Notes under the pieces: model-generated
The model's input: the letters and a program-made list of their open reading frames with translations, nothing else
Told to the model about the DNA's origin: nothing
Database searches by the model: none
Assembly: GCA_963664085.2 (NCBI GenBank)
Contig: CAXXLO010000002.1
Span: 2,356,001 to 2,420,000, forward strand
Origin: Bin5 sp022821545
GTDB lineage: Bacteria; Chloroflexota; Anaerolineae; Caldilineales; Caldilineaceae
Direction of reading: 5' to 3'
DNA length: 64,000 nucleotides
Made by a program: the position numbers and the translations under genes
Shown: piece by piece, positions 25,439 to 34,254 of the stretch
How the letters are laid out: each line of letters starts with the position of its first letter
Numbering within the stretch: position 1 is the stretch's first letter

Positions 25439-26602
25439 TCACCCGCCCAGAATATGCGTGACGATCGTCGCGCCGCTGCCGCCGATGTTCTGTGCCATCC
25501 CTATCGAGGCATCCGCGATCTGACCCTGCCCTGCCTCCCCCCGCAACTGCTGCACGGTCTCGACAATCTGGTACATTCCCGTTGCGCCAACCGGATGCCC
25601 CCGGCTCTTCAGTCCTCCCAACGTGCTGATTGGAATGCGTCCATCCGGACTGATTGCGTCGTCGGCTGCCAGATGCCAGCCCTCGCCCCGCCTCGCATAG
25701 CCGGTCGCTTCCAGGCTGAGCGCGCTCATGATAGTGAACGCATCGTGGAGTTCAAAGAAGCTGATGTCCGCCGGCGTCACCCCACTCTGCATATACGCCT
25801 TCTGGCTGCTGACATAGGCCGCTTCAAGAAATAGCGGGTCTCTGCGATCGTGGAGAGCGATCGTATCGTTCGCACTGGCGCTTGCCAGAATCTGCACCGC
25901 GCCGGGATGATGGCCGGTGACGAATTCCTCCGCCTGCTCCGTCGCCACCAGAACCGCCGCCGCCGCACCGTCGCACACGGGACTGCTGTCCATGATATTG
26001 ATCGGTGTCGCAATAGTCGGCGCATTCACGTATGTGTCCAGTGATATCGGCTTTTGGAACATTGCGTTGGCGTTTTTGGCCCCGTTTCGATGAGCATTGA
26101 TGCTGAAACCCGCAAACCCATCCATAGGTACATCGAACTCGTACATATACCGCTGCATGATCAACGCGTTCAGCCCCACGAAAGAGACGCCATGCGCCGC
26201 TTCATATTCGGCGTCCGCCGCCGTTGCGAGTCCGGCCGTCGTACTCTCTCCCGTCGTGTCCGTCATCTTCTCCACGCCGCAAACGACTACAACGTCGTGC
26301 ATGCCGCTGGCGACCGCCATGTGACCGATGCGTAACGCGGAAGCGCCGCTCGCGCAAGCCGATTCTATCTTCGCCGCTTCGACGTTTCGCAGTCCACTGA
26401 AGTCTGCGATTAGAGTCGCCAGGTGTTCCTGGCTCAACAGGCTGCCGCTTAGCATGTTGCCGACGAACAAAGCGTCTACCTGTTCCGTGCCAGCCTCCTT
26501 CAGCGCTTCAGAAATCGCATGATGGGCGGTATGGCGGATGGACAGGTCCCAGTGTTCACCGACTGGCAGCTGACCGATTCCAACTATCGATACTTTGCGC
26601 AT
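25439..26602 (-). CDS. Thiolase-family acetyl-CoA acetyltransferase
   Basis: 387 aa. Nucleophilic cysteine about 83 in SACASGASAL, the histidine in FELHDAFTI, and the GGLKSRGHPVGATG motif with the second catalytic His. It belongs to the SCP2/archaeal-type thiolases that work with a DUF35 protein. Probable reaction: condensation or cleavage of acyl-CoA (acetoacetyl-CoA formation or beta-oxidation). No HMG-CoA synthase gene lies beside it here, so a mevalonate role cannot be claimed. Confidence 0.9.
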   Translation of the reverse strand: MRKVSIVGIGQLPVGEHWDLSIRHTAHHAISEALKEAGTEQVDALFVGNMLSGSLLSQEHLATLIADFSGLRNVEAAKIESACASGASALRIGHMAVASGMHDVVVVCGVEKMTDTTGESTTAGLATAADAEYEAAHGVSFVGLNALIMQRYMYEFDVPMDGFAGFSINAHRNGAKNANAMFQKPISLDTYVNAPTIATPINIMDSSPVCDGAAAAVLVATEQAEEFVTGHHPGAVQILASASANDTIALHDRRDPLFLEAAYVSSQKAYMQSGVTPADISFFELHDAFTIMSALSLEATGYARRGEGWHLAADDAISPDGRIPISTLGGLKSRGHPVGATGMYQIVETVQQLRGEAGQGQIADASIGMAQNIGGSGATIVTHILGG

Positions 26603-26994
26603 GGTTTTTTCCCGTCAAAGCCTTCAAAGATCTGCGCACCGTTTGAAGAGACACTCCGCAGGTCATCTCCCTTCCAGGCGCTGCTGGATCACCTGCATCC
26701 TCTCTATCATGACCCAATCTGTCTTTCATTTGCTACCGGACGGAACCCCTAACCTGCCAAAACCTATCGCACTGCCCATCTCGCATCCTCAGCTGCGTTT
26801 CAAAACCGGCGCGCAAACAGGATTCCCGACAAATTCACAGGAAGCGCCGGACCACGCAATACTCAATACGCATTGCGCGCTTACATGTTCCGTAAGACCA
26901 TGAACTGTGAGCTTGAACTGAGGTGATGGCTATTGCGCTGCCTGGGGACCAACGTGTGCGGCCGCCTGTGAAGCGCGCCGGTAGGGTAGCCAAT
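26603..26994. other. Gene-free interval upstream of the thiolase
   Basis: About 390 bp between the thiolase start and the lipoprotein stop, both minus strand. It should hold the thiolase promoter, but no convincing -35/-10 pair, terminator, RNA or repeat was found. Confidence 0.6.
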
Positions 26995-28296
26995 CTATGG
27001 GAAGCAGACTACGTCACCCTTGCAGAGCTCCACACCTATAATCCGCCACTGGTCCGTCGTCCGATTGCTCAAGTCTGAGGGGACGTGCTCCAACGTAAAC
27101 GCATAGAGCCTGCTCTGCAGTTCGCTGCCGACCTGATAGACAAGCGATGCCAACACCTGCGTCGTGATCATCTGAGAGGTAGCTGCCTGACCGGCAAAAG
27201 TAGGAATCGTTGGAAAATACTGCAACGCATCCACCCAGGCGAACCCTTCCAACGTGCGCGGGACAGTCTGTCGTGCCTCCTCACCCAGAAGCTGCGCATT
27301 TTCGTCGGGCTGCAGCAGATACGCCAACACGACCGCTTCAGGGTAAAACGGGGATTGGGGAATGCCGTAACAGAAGGTAAATTTGCGGGGGCCTTCTTCA
27401 TAATACACGGCCGCGCGATAGGCTCCAGGGCTCGTAAAGTTTGGGTCCAGTCGGCGCTGAAAGCGGGACTCCTTGCAGAGCAGGCTGCGTTCATTCATCG
27501 GATATCGGGCGCGTATCGTCCGCATGGGGGAACGATTCGCCGCGCCGTCCCACTCCTCAACGTGCAGGCCGCCGGGCGCGGAAATCTGAGTGCTGCCGTA
27601 TCCTTCGCTGATCGTGCTCCACCAGAAGATGCTGATATAGGTCGGGCCGCCGATTGGGCTTCTGCCGCCGTACACGATCAACTCGTCGTGATCGGGCAAT
27701 TCACCCGGCGCCTCGCCCACAGCCTGTCCGCTGACAGACGCCGGCATCTGCTCCGCCAGCACCTCGAAGTATCTGTTCTCCGTCTCTCTCGCATCTTCAC
27801 GCCTGACCACGATCCACTCAGGACGACCTGTCTGCCGCGGCGGCGCCACAAAGCCGAATCCGGAACCTTGCCAGTAGTTGGGCAGCAGCGCATAGGGCTG
27901 AAGCCAGGGGGCCGGCGGCCTTGAACTGTCGTCCGACTCCTCAGGCATACCAATCGGTGTCTGCGAGTCGTAGATCACCGCCCCAATCGGGCCGCTGATG
28001 TCTTCGCCGTCGGCGGTCGTACTGGCGTCATAACGGTAAAAGAGAAGATACTCCTCCTCAGCGTCCGCGTCAATGTTGATCGACTCCCAGGTGGAGACGG
28101 CCTTCCACTCCTCCGGCAAGATCATCCCCAAGTCGATGTTCAGCTCGGGGCTCGGCTCCGGAGGTTCACAAGCGCTCACAAGGAGCGGCATGCAGAGCAT
28201 GCACAATACAAACGCCCGCGCTTTCGACTTCCAATGGAAGACGCCGCCGGCCTTGATTCCAAAGCGGCGAAGTGATAGGGAGCGGAGGTATGACAT
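26995..28296 (-). CDS. Predicted lipoprotein of unknown function
   Basis: 433 aa from ATG 28296, chosen because GGGAGGAGGGGGC sits immediately upstream. A basic N-terminus, hydrophobic AFVLCMLCMPLLVSAC and lipobox cysteine at 43 mark a lipoprotein, followed by a Pro/Glu-rich linker EPPEPSPELN. The mature part has no motif I recognise; it is rich in Tyr/Trp and contains several beta-like repeats of the form EYLLFYRYD and YISIFWWST. It is placed 57 nt after folC on the same strand, with no functional link obvious. Confidence 0.7.
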   Translation of the reverse strand: MSYLRSLSLRRFGIKAGGVFHWKSKARAFVLCMLCMPLLVSACEPPEPSPELNIDLGMILPEEWKAVSTWESINIDADAEEEYLLFYRYDASTTADGEDISGPIGAVIYDSQTPIGMPEESDDSSRPPAPWLQPYALLPNYWQGSGFGFVAPPRQTGRPEWIVVRREDARETENRYFEVLAEQMPASVSGQAVGEAPGELPDHDELIVYGGRSPIGGPTYISIFWWSTISEGYGSTQISAPGGLHVEEWDGAANRSPMRTIRARYPMNERSLLCKESRFQRRLDPNFTSPGAYRAAVYYEEGPRKFTFCYGIPQSPFYPEAVVLAYLLQPDENAQLLGEEARQTVPRTLEGFAWVDALQYFPTIPTFAGQAATSQMITTQVLASLVYQVGSELQSRLYAFTLEHVPSDLSNRTTDQWRIIGVELCKGDVVCFP

Positions 28297-28353
28297 GCCC
28301 CCTCCTCCCGAAAACAGGTTGCTGGAGGGCTGTGAGTTCATGGAGTTCATCGG

Positions 28354-29742
28354 TCAAGTGGCGCCGTAAGCGGGCGGCAGCGGCGCCAGCGGCGGGTCTG
28401 TATTGGCTTCGTGAATCCAGTCATCCGACGGCAAAAGACCGGGGTGCAACCTGTTCCATGCCTCTCGCAGCTCTGCGGCGACAAACACGGAACCGGTGCC
28501 GACGATGTAGCCGTCTGCAGGAGTGATCTCCCTCGCGGTTTCAATCGCCTTGTCCATCGAAGGCGCCGCGACTACAGTTCGACCTTCTTCCACAGGCAAA
28601 GATCCGAAGCCCGCCCGCAGGTCCGCCACGGGCAAAGCTTTCGGATGGCGACTCTGCACAAGTACGATGCGCGGCGACGCGGCTATGGCCAGCGTCAACA
28701 TCGGCCCGATGTCCTTGTCGCTGTTGACCCCGAAAACGAACGTAAAGGGTCGCCGTGCGTGGGTTGCCGCCAGCGTCGAGAGCAGTATCTCCAGGCTGTC
28801 TTTGTTGTGCGCGCAGTCCACAACCACAGGCTTGCCCTCGTTGACCGGCTGCGGCAGCCATTCAATCCGGCACGGCCACCTCGTGTGGACCAGTCCGCTG
28901 TCTACAAGCTGATCATCCCACCGGGCCAGGCCGGCCCTGTGCAGTTCCCGCACCATCTCGTAGGCGATCCCGGCATTGATCTGCTGGTGTTGCCCAACCA
29001 GCGGCAGGGTGGCCCGCCGGTAAGTTTGCGCCTCCGACAGAGGCGCCTCCCTATCCGCCGCTATCCGCCGTAAAACCTCCTCTGCTCTCCGTTTCTGCGG
29101 CGCACTGAATACCGGCGTCTTGCGTTTGATGATCCCGGCTTTCTCCGCTGCAATCTCCTCCAGGCTGTCGCCGAGTATGTGCATGTGGTCTTTGCTGATA
29201 TGGGTGATGCCGCACACCTCCGGCAGCACCACATTCGTGCTGTCCAGCCGTCCGCCTATCCCCACCTCCACCACCGCCCAGTCGACCCCGGCCTCCGCAA
29301 AGTAAAGAAAGGCAATCACCGTGATACGACCGAAAACGGTCAGATCGGGTGTCGCCTCCAGATGGGGTATTGCTCGTTGGATCAGTTCAGCACACTTGTC
29401 TTGGGAGATTAAATGTCCGTCAACGCGCATGCGTTCCCGGAAAGTATGCAAATGGGGGCTGGTAAACAGACCGGTGCGGTAGCCCAGGTGACGAAGAATC
29501 GATTCCGTATAGGCGCTTGTGCTGCCCTTGCCCTTTGTGCCCGTCACATGGACGGTTCGAAAGCGTTCCTGGGGGTTGTCCAAACCCGCCAGCACCGTCC
29601 GCATCCGTTCCAATCGGCTTTCCGGGTCCTTCGAACGGGGAGCGCGGCCGTCAAATCTGGCATCGTGGAATAGTATGCCGATCGCCTCTTCGTATGTCAG
29701 CCGCCTTGTAGAAATGTACTCTGGCGCCGGCCCAATCGACAC
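28354..29742 (-). CDS. folC: Folylpolyglutamate synthase/dihydrofolate synthase
   Basis: 462 aa from GTG 29742, which has GGAG 5 nt upstream; another GTG at 29769 would add 9 residues. ATP-binding VTGTKGKGST, then LFTSPHLHTFRERM and AVVEVGIGGRLDSTNV are diagnostic Mur-ligase-type motifs of FolC; CAHNKDS supplies the C-terminal-domain motif. It adds glutamate to folates, and possibly to dihydropteroate. Divergent from gap across about 200 bp. Confidence 0.94.
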   Translation of the reverse strand: MSIGPAPEYISTRRLTYEEAIGILFHDARFDGRAPRSKDPESRLERMRTVLAGLDNPQERFRTVHVTGTKGKGSTSAYTESILRHLGYRTGLFTSPHLHTFRERMRVDGHLISQDKCAELIQRAIPHLEATPDLTVFGRITVIAFLYFAEAGVDWAVVEVGIGGRLDSTNVVLPEVCGITHISKDHMHILGDSLEEIAAEKAGIIKRKTPVFSAPQKRRAEEVLRRIAADREAPLSEAQTYRRATLPLVGQHQQINAGIAYEMVRELHRAGLARWDDQLVDSGLVHTRWPCRIEWLPQPVNEGKPVVVDCAHNKDSLEILLSTLAATHARRPFTFVFGVNSDKDIGPMLTLAIAASPRIVLVQSRHPKALPVADLRAGFGSLPVEEGRTVVAAPSMDKAIETAREITPADGYIVGTGSVFVAAELREAWNRLHPGLLPSDDWIHEANTDPPLAPLPPAYGAT

Positions 29743-29968
29743 GGACACTCCTTGATTCTGCAGATGCACATCCTGTTATTGATTGTAATCTCTGTCCCCA
29801 TTGCACGCAAACAGTTGCCGGAAAGCGAACCCGCTCACAGCCCAATCAGCGACCGCCTCCCGGCCGCGCAAACTACAGTTCAGACACAGAGATTGTCAGC
29901 GATCCCGGCTCGATATGGTAAAATTGCCAGCAATAGCAATTGTCCTAACTTGCCGAGGAGACTCTTAA

Positions 29969-30979
29969 ATGACCACCAAAATCGCCATCAACGGCTTCGG
30001 TCGTATCGGTCGTCAGGTAACCAAAGCTCTGTTTGAGCGCCATCAGGACACATTCGATCTCGTCGCGATTAACGATTTGGGTGATGTGCAGACCATGGCC
30101 CACCTGTTCAAATATGATACCAACTACGGTGTCTTTGAAGGCGCCGTTGACATTGACGACGGAGACCTTACGATCAACGGAGACCGGCTGAAAGTCCTCA
30201 GCGAGCGCGACCCGAGCCGGTTGTCCTGGGGTGAACTGGGCGTTGACATCGTCGTCGAGAGCACCGGCGTCTTCCGCGATCGAGAAACGGCAGCTCTACA
30301 CATCGCCGCGGGCGCAAAAAAGGTGATTATCAGCGCCCCGGCCAAAGGCGAAGACATCACCATCTGCATGGGCGTTAATGACGATCAGTACAATCCGGGC
30401 AGCCATCACGTCATCAGCAACGCCAGCTGCACCACAAACTGCCTGGCCCCCGCGGCCAAAGTCGTCAACGACACCATCGGCATCGAGCAGGGGCTCATGA
30501 CCACCGTCCATTCCTACACTACCGACCAGCGCATCCTCGACTTCGTGCATGAAGACCTGCGCCGCGCCCGGGCCGCAGGCATGAACATCATTCCAACGAC
30601 CACCGGCGCCGCCAAAGCAGTGTCCTTGGTTGTGCCGGAATTGGAGGGCAAGTTTGACGGTATGGCCATGCGCGTTCCGACCTCCACGGTCAGCGTAGTC
30701 GATTTTGTCGCCAAAGTGAGCAACCCGGGCAGCACCGAAGAACTGCTGGACGCTTTCTCCGAAGCTGCGTCCGGACCTATGAAAGGTATCCTCGACATCA
30801 CCTATGAGCCTCTGGTCAGTTCCGACTTCCAGGGCAATGCACATAGCAGCGTGATCGATGCCGAATTTACGGCCTGCTACGGCGATCTGGTCAAAGTCGT
30901 CACCTGGTACGATAACGAGTGGGCGTACAGCGTCCGCGTCACCGATCTCGCCGCCTTTGTTGCCGGCCAGGGCGTATAG
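29969..30979 (+). CDS. gap: Glyceraldehyde-3-phosphate dehydrogenase, type I
   Basis: 336 aa. N-terminal NAD-binding INGFGRIGRQV and catalytic ISNASCTTNCLAP (Cys about 153) with the downstream THR/His region SYTTDQRILD. It oxidises glyceraldehyde-3-phosphate to 1,3-bisphosphoglycerate in glycolysis. ATG 29969 has CGAGGAG upstream. It heads gap-pgk-unknown-tpiA. A weak promoter-like pair (TTGTCA 29893, TAAAAT 29919) lies upstream but its spacing of 20 nt is poor. Confidence 0.97.
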   Translation: MTTKIAINGFGRIGRQVTKALFERHQDTFDLVAINDLGDVQTMAHLFKYDTNYGVFEGAVDIDDGDLTINGDRLKVLSERDPSRLSWGELGVDIVVESTGVFRDRETAALHIAAGAKKVIISAPAKGEDITICMGVNDDQYNPGSHHVISNASCTTNCLAPAAKVVNDTIGIEQGLMTTVHSYTTDQRILDFVHEDLRRARAAGMNIIPTTTGAAKAVSLVVPELEGKFDGMAMRVPTSTVSVVDFVAKVSNPGSTEELLDAFSEAASGPMKGILDITYEPLVSSDFQGNAHSSVIDAEFTACYGDLVKVVTWYDNEWAYSVRVTDLAAFVAGQGV

Positions 30980-31010
30980 ATCAACTGCCACTCACAGAAG
31001 GCACTGGACC

Positions 31011-32198
31011 GTGTCGCGCAAAAGGACCATTCGGGATGTCAACTGGCAAGGCAAGCGCGCGCTCGTCCGCGTCGATTTCAATGTGCCCATTGATGACGAC
31101 GGTTGCGTCGGCGATGATACCCGCATCCGCGCCACGCTGCCCACTATCGATTTTCTGCGTACCCAAGGGGCGTCATTGGTCCTGATGAGCCACCTCGGCC
31201 GCCCCGATGGCGAACCCAATCCCCGCTACAGCCTGCGGCCCGTCGCGCAACGGCTCAGCCAGCTTCTTGACGCAGACGTTCGATTCCCCGGCGCCGTCAC
31301 CGGTTCCCACGTCGAAGCCGCCGCATCCGGCCTCATCCACGGAGAGTTGCTGCTGCTCGAAAACACACGCTTTGATCCCGGCGAAACCAGCAATGATCCT
31401 GTGCTGAGCGCAGCCCTCGCCCGCCTCGGCGATCTCTTCGTCAACGACGCCTTCGGCAGCGCTCACAGGGCGCATGCAAGCACCACCGGCGTGGCCGCCC
31501 TTCTGCCCTCTGTAGCCGGTCTACTGATGGAAAAGGAGCTGACCTACCTCGGTCAAGCGCTCGAGGATCCCGAGCCTCCTTTCATCGCCGTTCTTGGCGG
31601 AGCCAAGGTCAGCGACAAAATCTCCGTCGTCGAGCAGCTCATCCGGAAGGCTGATGCCATCCTCATCGGCGGCGGCATGGCCAACACCTTTCTTGCCGCC
31701 GCCGGCTGCCGGATGGGGGCCAGCCTGGTCGAAACGGAAGTGCTTGATACTGCCCGGGCCCTGCGCGGCGTCGGCGAAGATGTAATCCAACTGCCGGTCG
31801 ATCTCACCGTTGCCGACAGCTTCTCAGCCACGGCCGCCTCCCGCACTGTTAGCGTGACCGAAGTCCCGGCCGGCTGGATGGCACTCGACGTCGGCGAAGC
31901 CACAGTCGCGCACTTTGCCAATCGTCTTGCCGGGGCGCGCACCGTTCTCTGGAATGGTCCTATGGGTGTCTTTGAATTTCCCCCCTTTGCCCGCGGCACA
32001 ATCGCCGTCGCGGAAATGCTGGCTGGGCTGTCCCACGCCACCACAATCGTCGGCGGTGGCGACTCGGCCGCTGCAGTGCAGCAGGCCGGACTGGCCGGGC
32101 GAATCTCCCATGTAAGTACCGGCGGCGGCGCCAGTCTGGAGTTCCTGGAAGGGAAGCTCTTGCCCGGCGTGGCCGCCCTGGACGACGCGGAGGCGTAA
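31011..32198 (+). CDS. pgk: Phosphoglycerate kinase
   Basis: 395 aa from GTG 31011, the start that gives the normal N-terminus (RALVRVDFNVP). Substrate-site arginines in RIRATLPTI and SHLGRPDGEP; nucleotide-site GGAKVSDKI; C-terminal GGGDSAAAV. It makes ATP from 1,3-bisphosphoglycerate. 31 nt after gap, and its last codons provide the GGAGG for the next gene. Confidence 0.97.
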   Translation: MSRKRTIRDVNWQGKRALVRVDFNVPIDDDGCVGDDTRIRATLPTIDFLRTQGASLVLMSHLGRPDGEPNPRYSLRPVAQRLSQLLDADVRFPGAVTGSHVEAAASGLIHGELLLLENTRFDPGETSNDPVLSAALARLGDLFVNDAFGSAHRAHASTTGVAALLPSVAGLLMEKELTYLGQALEDPEPPFIAVLGGAKVSDKISVVEQLIRKADAILIGGGMANTFLAAAGCRMGASLVETEVLDTARALRGVGEDVIQLPVDLTVADSFSATAASRTVSVTEVPAGWMALDVGEATVAHFANRLAGARTVLWNGPMGVFEFPPFARGTIAVAEMLAGLSHATTIVGGGDSAAAVQQAGLAGRISHVSTGGGASLEFLEGKLLPGVAALDDAEA

Positions 32199-32201
32199 CC
32201 T

Positions 32202-32573
32202 GTGAGATTTCTCAAAAAACTGGTATCGCTCATTTCAGGCGGCGGCGGAGGCGACAATCGCGCGCTCCCTATCTACGTTTTCAGTACCCGCTGCCGCGAA
32301 CCGATCATGGCCGAAATCGACCTGGTCAACAGTCTCAGCCGCGACGAGGAAAGTGACGACAAGTACTACACCCGCAAAGTGCTGCAGGGAAGCGGCAAAA
32401 ACCGCTGTTTTACCCAAGTCGAAGTCGAAATCTGGTTCGACCGCGGCAAAAAAGTCTCCCATTACGAAGTCACTGGCGGTCGTTGGCTAACCCAGGAGGA
32501 GTATCAAGAGGAGCTGATACGCTTCGAAGCTCCCCCCGAAGATGAAAACTCGGCGGACGACGACTCCCAGTAG
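32202..32573 (+). CDS. Small unknown protein inside the glycolytic operon
   Basis: 123 aa, GTG start at 32202 with GGAGG 8 nt upstream inside the pgk end. After a basic N-terminus (MRFLKKLVSLISGGGGG) the sequence has an alternating beta-like core (YYTRKVLQGSGKNRCFTQVEVEIWF, shortened here to YYTRKVLQGSGK and QVEVEIWFDRG) and an acidic tail ending EDENSADDDSQ. No family recognised. Three nt from pgk and 88 nt before tpiA, so certainly co-transcribed with glycolysis genes; a regulatory or RNA-binding function would be guesswork. Confidence 0.65.
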   Translation: MRFLKKLVSLISGGGGGDNRALPIYVFSTRCREPIMAEIDLVNSLSRDEESDDKYYTRKVLQGSGKNRCFTQVEVEIWFDRGKKVSHYEVTGGRWLTQEEYQEELIRFEAPPEDENSADDDSQ

Positions 32574-32661
32574 GGCTGGAACGCTGTAGCATCCGCTGGA
32601 AGCCAAGCCCGGTTATCGTCTGCCAAAGGACCGTCACGGCCCCTTCTGGAGAACATTCATA

Positions 32662-33429
32662 ATGCGTAAACCGATGATGGCCGGCAACTGGAAAATGAAC
32701 TTGACCGTGACCGAGGCACTTGACCTCGCGCGGCAAATATACAGGTTGGTCGGCAAAACGACCGCGGTGGAACAGTTGCTGTGCCCGCCTTCCGTATGTC
32801 TGCACCCTCTGAAAGCGGCTACAGACGACATGCCGTTCCTGCTCGGCGCCCAGAACTGCCACTGGCAGGAAAGCGGCGCCTTCACCGGCGAAATCAGCCC
32901 GCCCATGCTGCGCGGCCTCGCCGACTATGTCATCCTCGGGCACAGCGAACGCCGTCAGCTCTTCGGCGAAACTGACGAAGCCGTAAACAGGAAGACCCAT
33001 GCCGTCCTGGCGCATCAACTGTTCCCAATCGTCTGCGTAGGCGAAAGCCTCGAGCAGAACGAACGCGGAGAAACCTCGTCAACCATCACCGCACAGGTGC
33101 GAGCCGCGCTCGACGGCCTGAACGGCGAGCAAGTTCAATCCCTTGTTATCGCCTACGAACCGATCTGGGCTATTGGCACGGGCAGGGCGGCCACCGCTCA
33201 AACGGCTGGCGATGTCTGCGGCCTGGTGCGTGTCATCCTGCGCGAAATGCACGGTGCCGCCGTCGCCGACACGACTCGCGTCCTTTATGGAGGCAGCACC
33301 AAACCGGACAATATCGCCGCCATTATGGAACAATCCGATATCGATGGCGCGCTGATCGGTGGCGCATCGCTGGAAGCGGACAGTTACGCTGAGATGGTGA
33401 AGATCACCGCCGGGGTCTACGGCGGCTGA
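32662..33429 (+). CDS. tpiA: Triosephosphate isomerase
   Basis: 255 aa. AGNWKMN near the start (Asn/Lys), catalytic His in ILGHSERRQ, catalytic Glu in AYEPIWAIGTG and phosphate-loop GGSTKPDN. It interconverts glyceraldehyde-3-phosphate and dihydroxyacetone phosphate. ATG 32662 has GGAGAA upstream. The next gene starts 21 nt later. Confidence 0.97.
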   Translation: MRKPMMAGNWKMNLTVTEALDLARQIYRLVGKTTAVEQLLCPPSVCLHPLKAATDDMPFLLGAQNCHWQESGAFTGEISPPMLRGLADYVILGHSERRQLFGETDEAVNRKTHAVLAHQLFPIVCVGESLEQNERGETSSTITAQVRAALDGLNGEQVQSLVIAYEPIWAIGTGRAATAQTAGDVCGLVRVILREMHGAAVADTTRVLYGGSTKPDNIAAIMEQSDIDGALIGGASLEADSYAEMVKITAGVYGG

Positions 33430-33450
33430 CCCGCGCCTCCCTGATTCACT

Positions 33451-34206
33451 TTGTCTCCATTCTCCCCTTATCTCTTTTTCGTCCTCTTCTTCATCCTGCT
33501 CGCCTCTCTCTGGTGGCTGAGCTGGCGAATCGGCCTGCTGATCCAGGAGATCGTCTATCTGAGCACCGGCTCAGATAGTCTGGCGATGGTAATCCTTTTC
33601 CTGATCTACCTGCCCGGAATCCTCGTCCACGAGGCCTCCCACTGGCTCGTAGCCAGGATTCTGGGCTTGAAGACCAGCAGGTTCCGCGTATGGCCGAAAT
33701 ACACGCGCAATACCATCGGTCTGGGGAGCGTGACCGTTTCGTCCGGAGGCGTGGTGTGGGATAGCCTCGTGGGGCTGGCCCCCCTTCTGATCGGGTCCGC
33801 ACTGATCGTACTGATCGGTGAGCAAGTCTTCGACACGCAAACACTTGCCTTCGCCTGGCGAACCGGCCGCCTGCTGGACGGGCTGAACTTTGTCGTGACC
33901 GGTCTGGCCCAAAATCCGGACAGCCTGCTGTGGAGCTATCTCCTTTTCGCCATCGCCAACGCGATGATGCCCAGCGCCAGCGACCGTGCGCCGCTCAAAT
34001 CGCTGGGCATCTATATCGTTCTTATCGGCGCGGTGTTCGTCCTGATCGATCAGTCCGGCCGCAATGTGCTGCTCCTGCTGGATTTCCTCTTCGGTCCGAT
34101 CCAGCTGCTGACCGGCGCCTTCTTCCTGGTCGCAGCCATCGATCTCGCCGTCATTCTGCTGCTGCTCGCTGTGAGAGAACTGTCTAAACTGCTTTTCAGC
34201 CGGTAA
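33451..34206 (+). CDS. Multi-spanning membrane protein with HExxH-type motif (M50-like)
   Basis: 251 aa, TTG start at 33451, directly after tpiA. A hydrophobic protein with about six membrane helices. The second contains GILVHEASHWLVARILG, an HExxH zinc-binding pattern like site-2/M50 proteases, but the conserved second-site NxxPxxxxDG of true S2P proteins is not clear (NAMMPSASDRAP is the nearest). It may be a membrane metalloprotease or an inactive relative. Co-transcribed with glycolysis genes by position only. Confidence 0.55.
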   Translation: MSPFSPYLFFVLFFILLASLWWLSWRIGLLIQEIVYLSTGSDSLAMVILFLIYLPGILVHEASHWLVARILGLKTSRFRVWPKYTRNTIGLGSVTVSSGGVVWDSLVGLAPLLIGSALIVLIGEQVFDTQTLAFAWRTGRLLDGLNFVVTGLAQNPDSLLWSYLLFAIANAMMPSASDRAPLKSLGIYIVLIGAVFVLIDQSGRNVLLLLDFLFGPIQLLTGAFFLVAAIDLAVILLLLAVRELSKLLFSR

Positions 34207-34254
34207 CTGCCTCCCGCATTATTTCTCCTCCCGTGATCCCAAGCCAAGGAGCGC

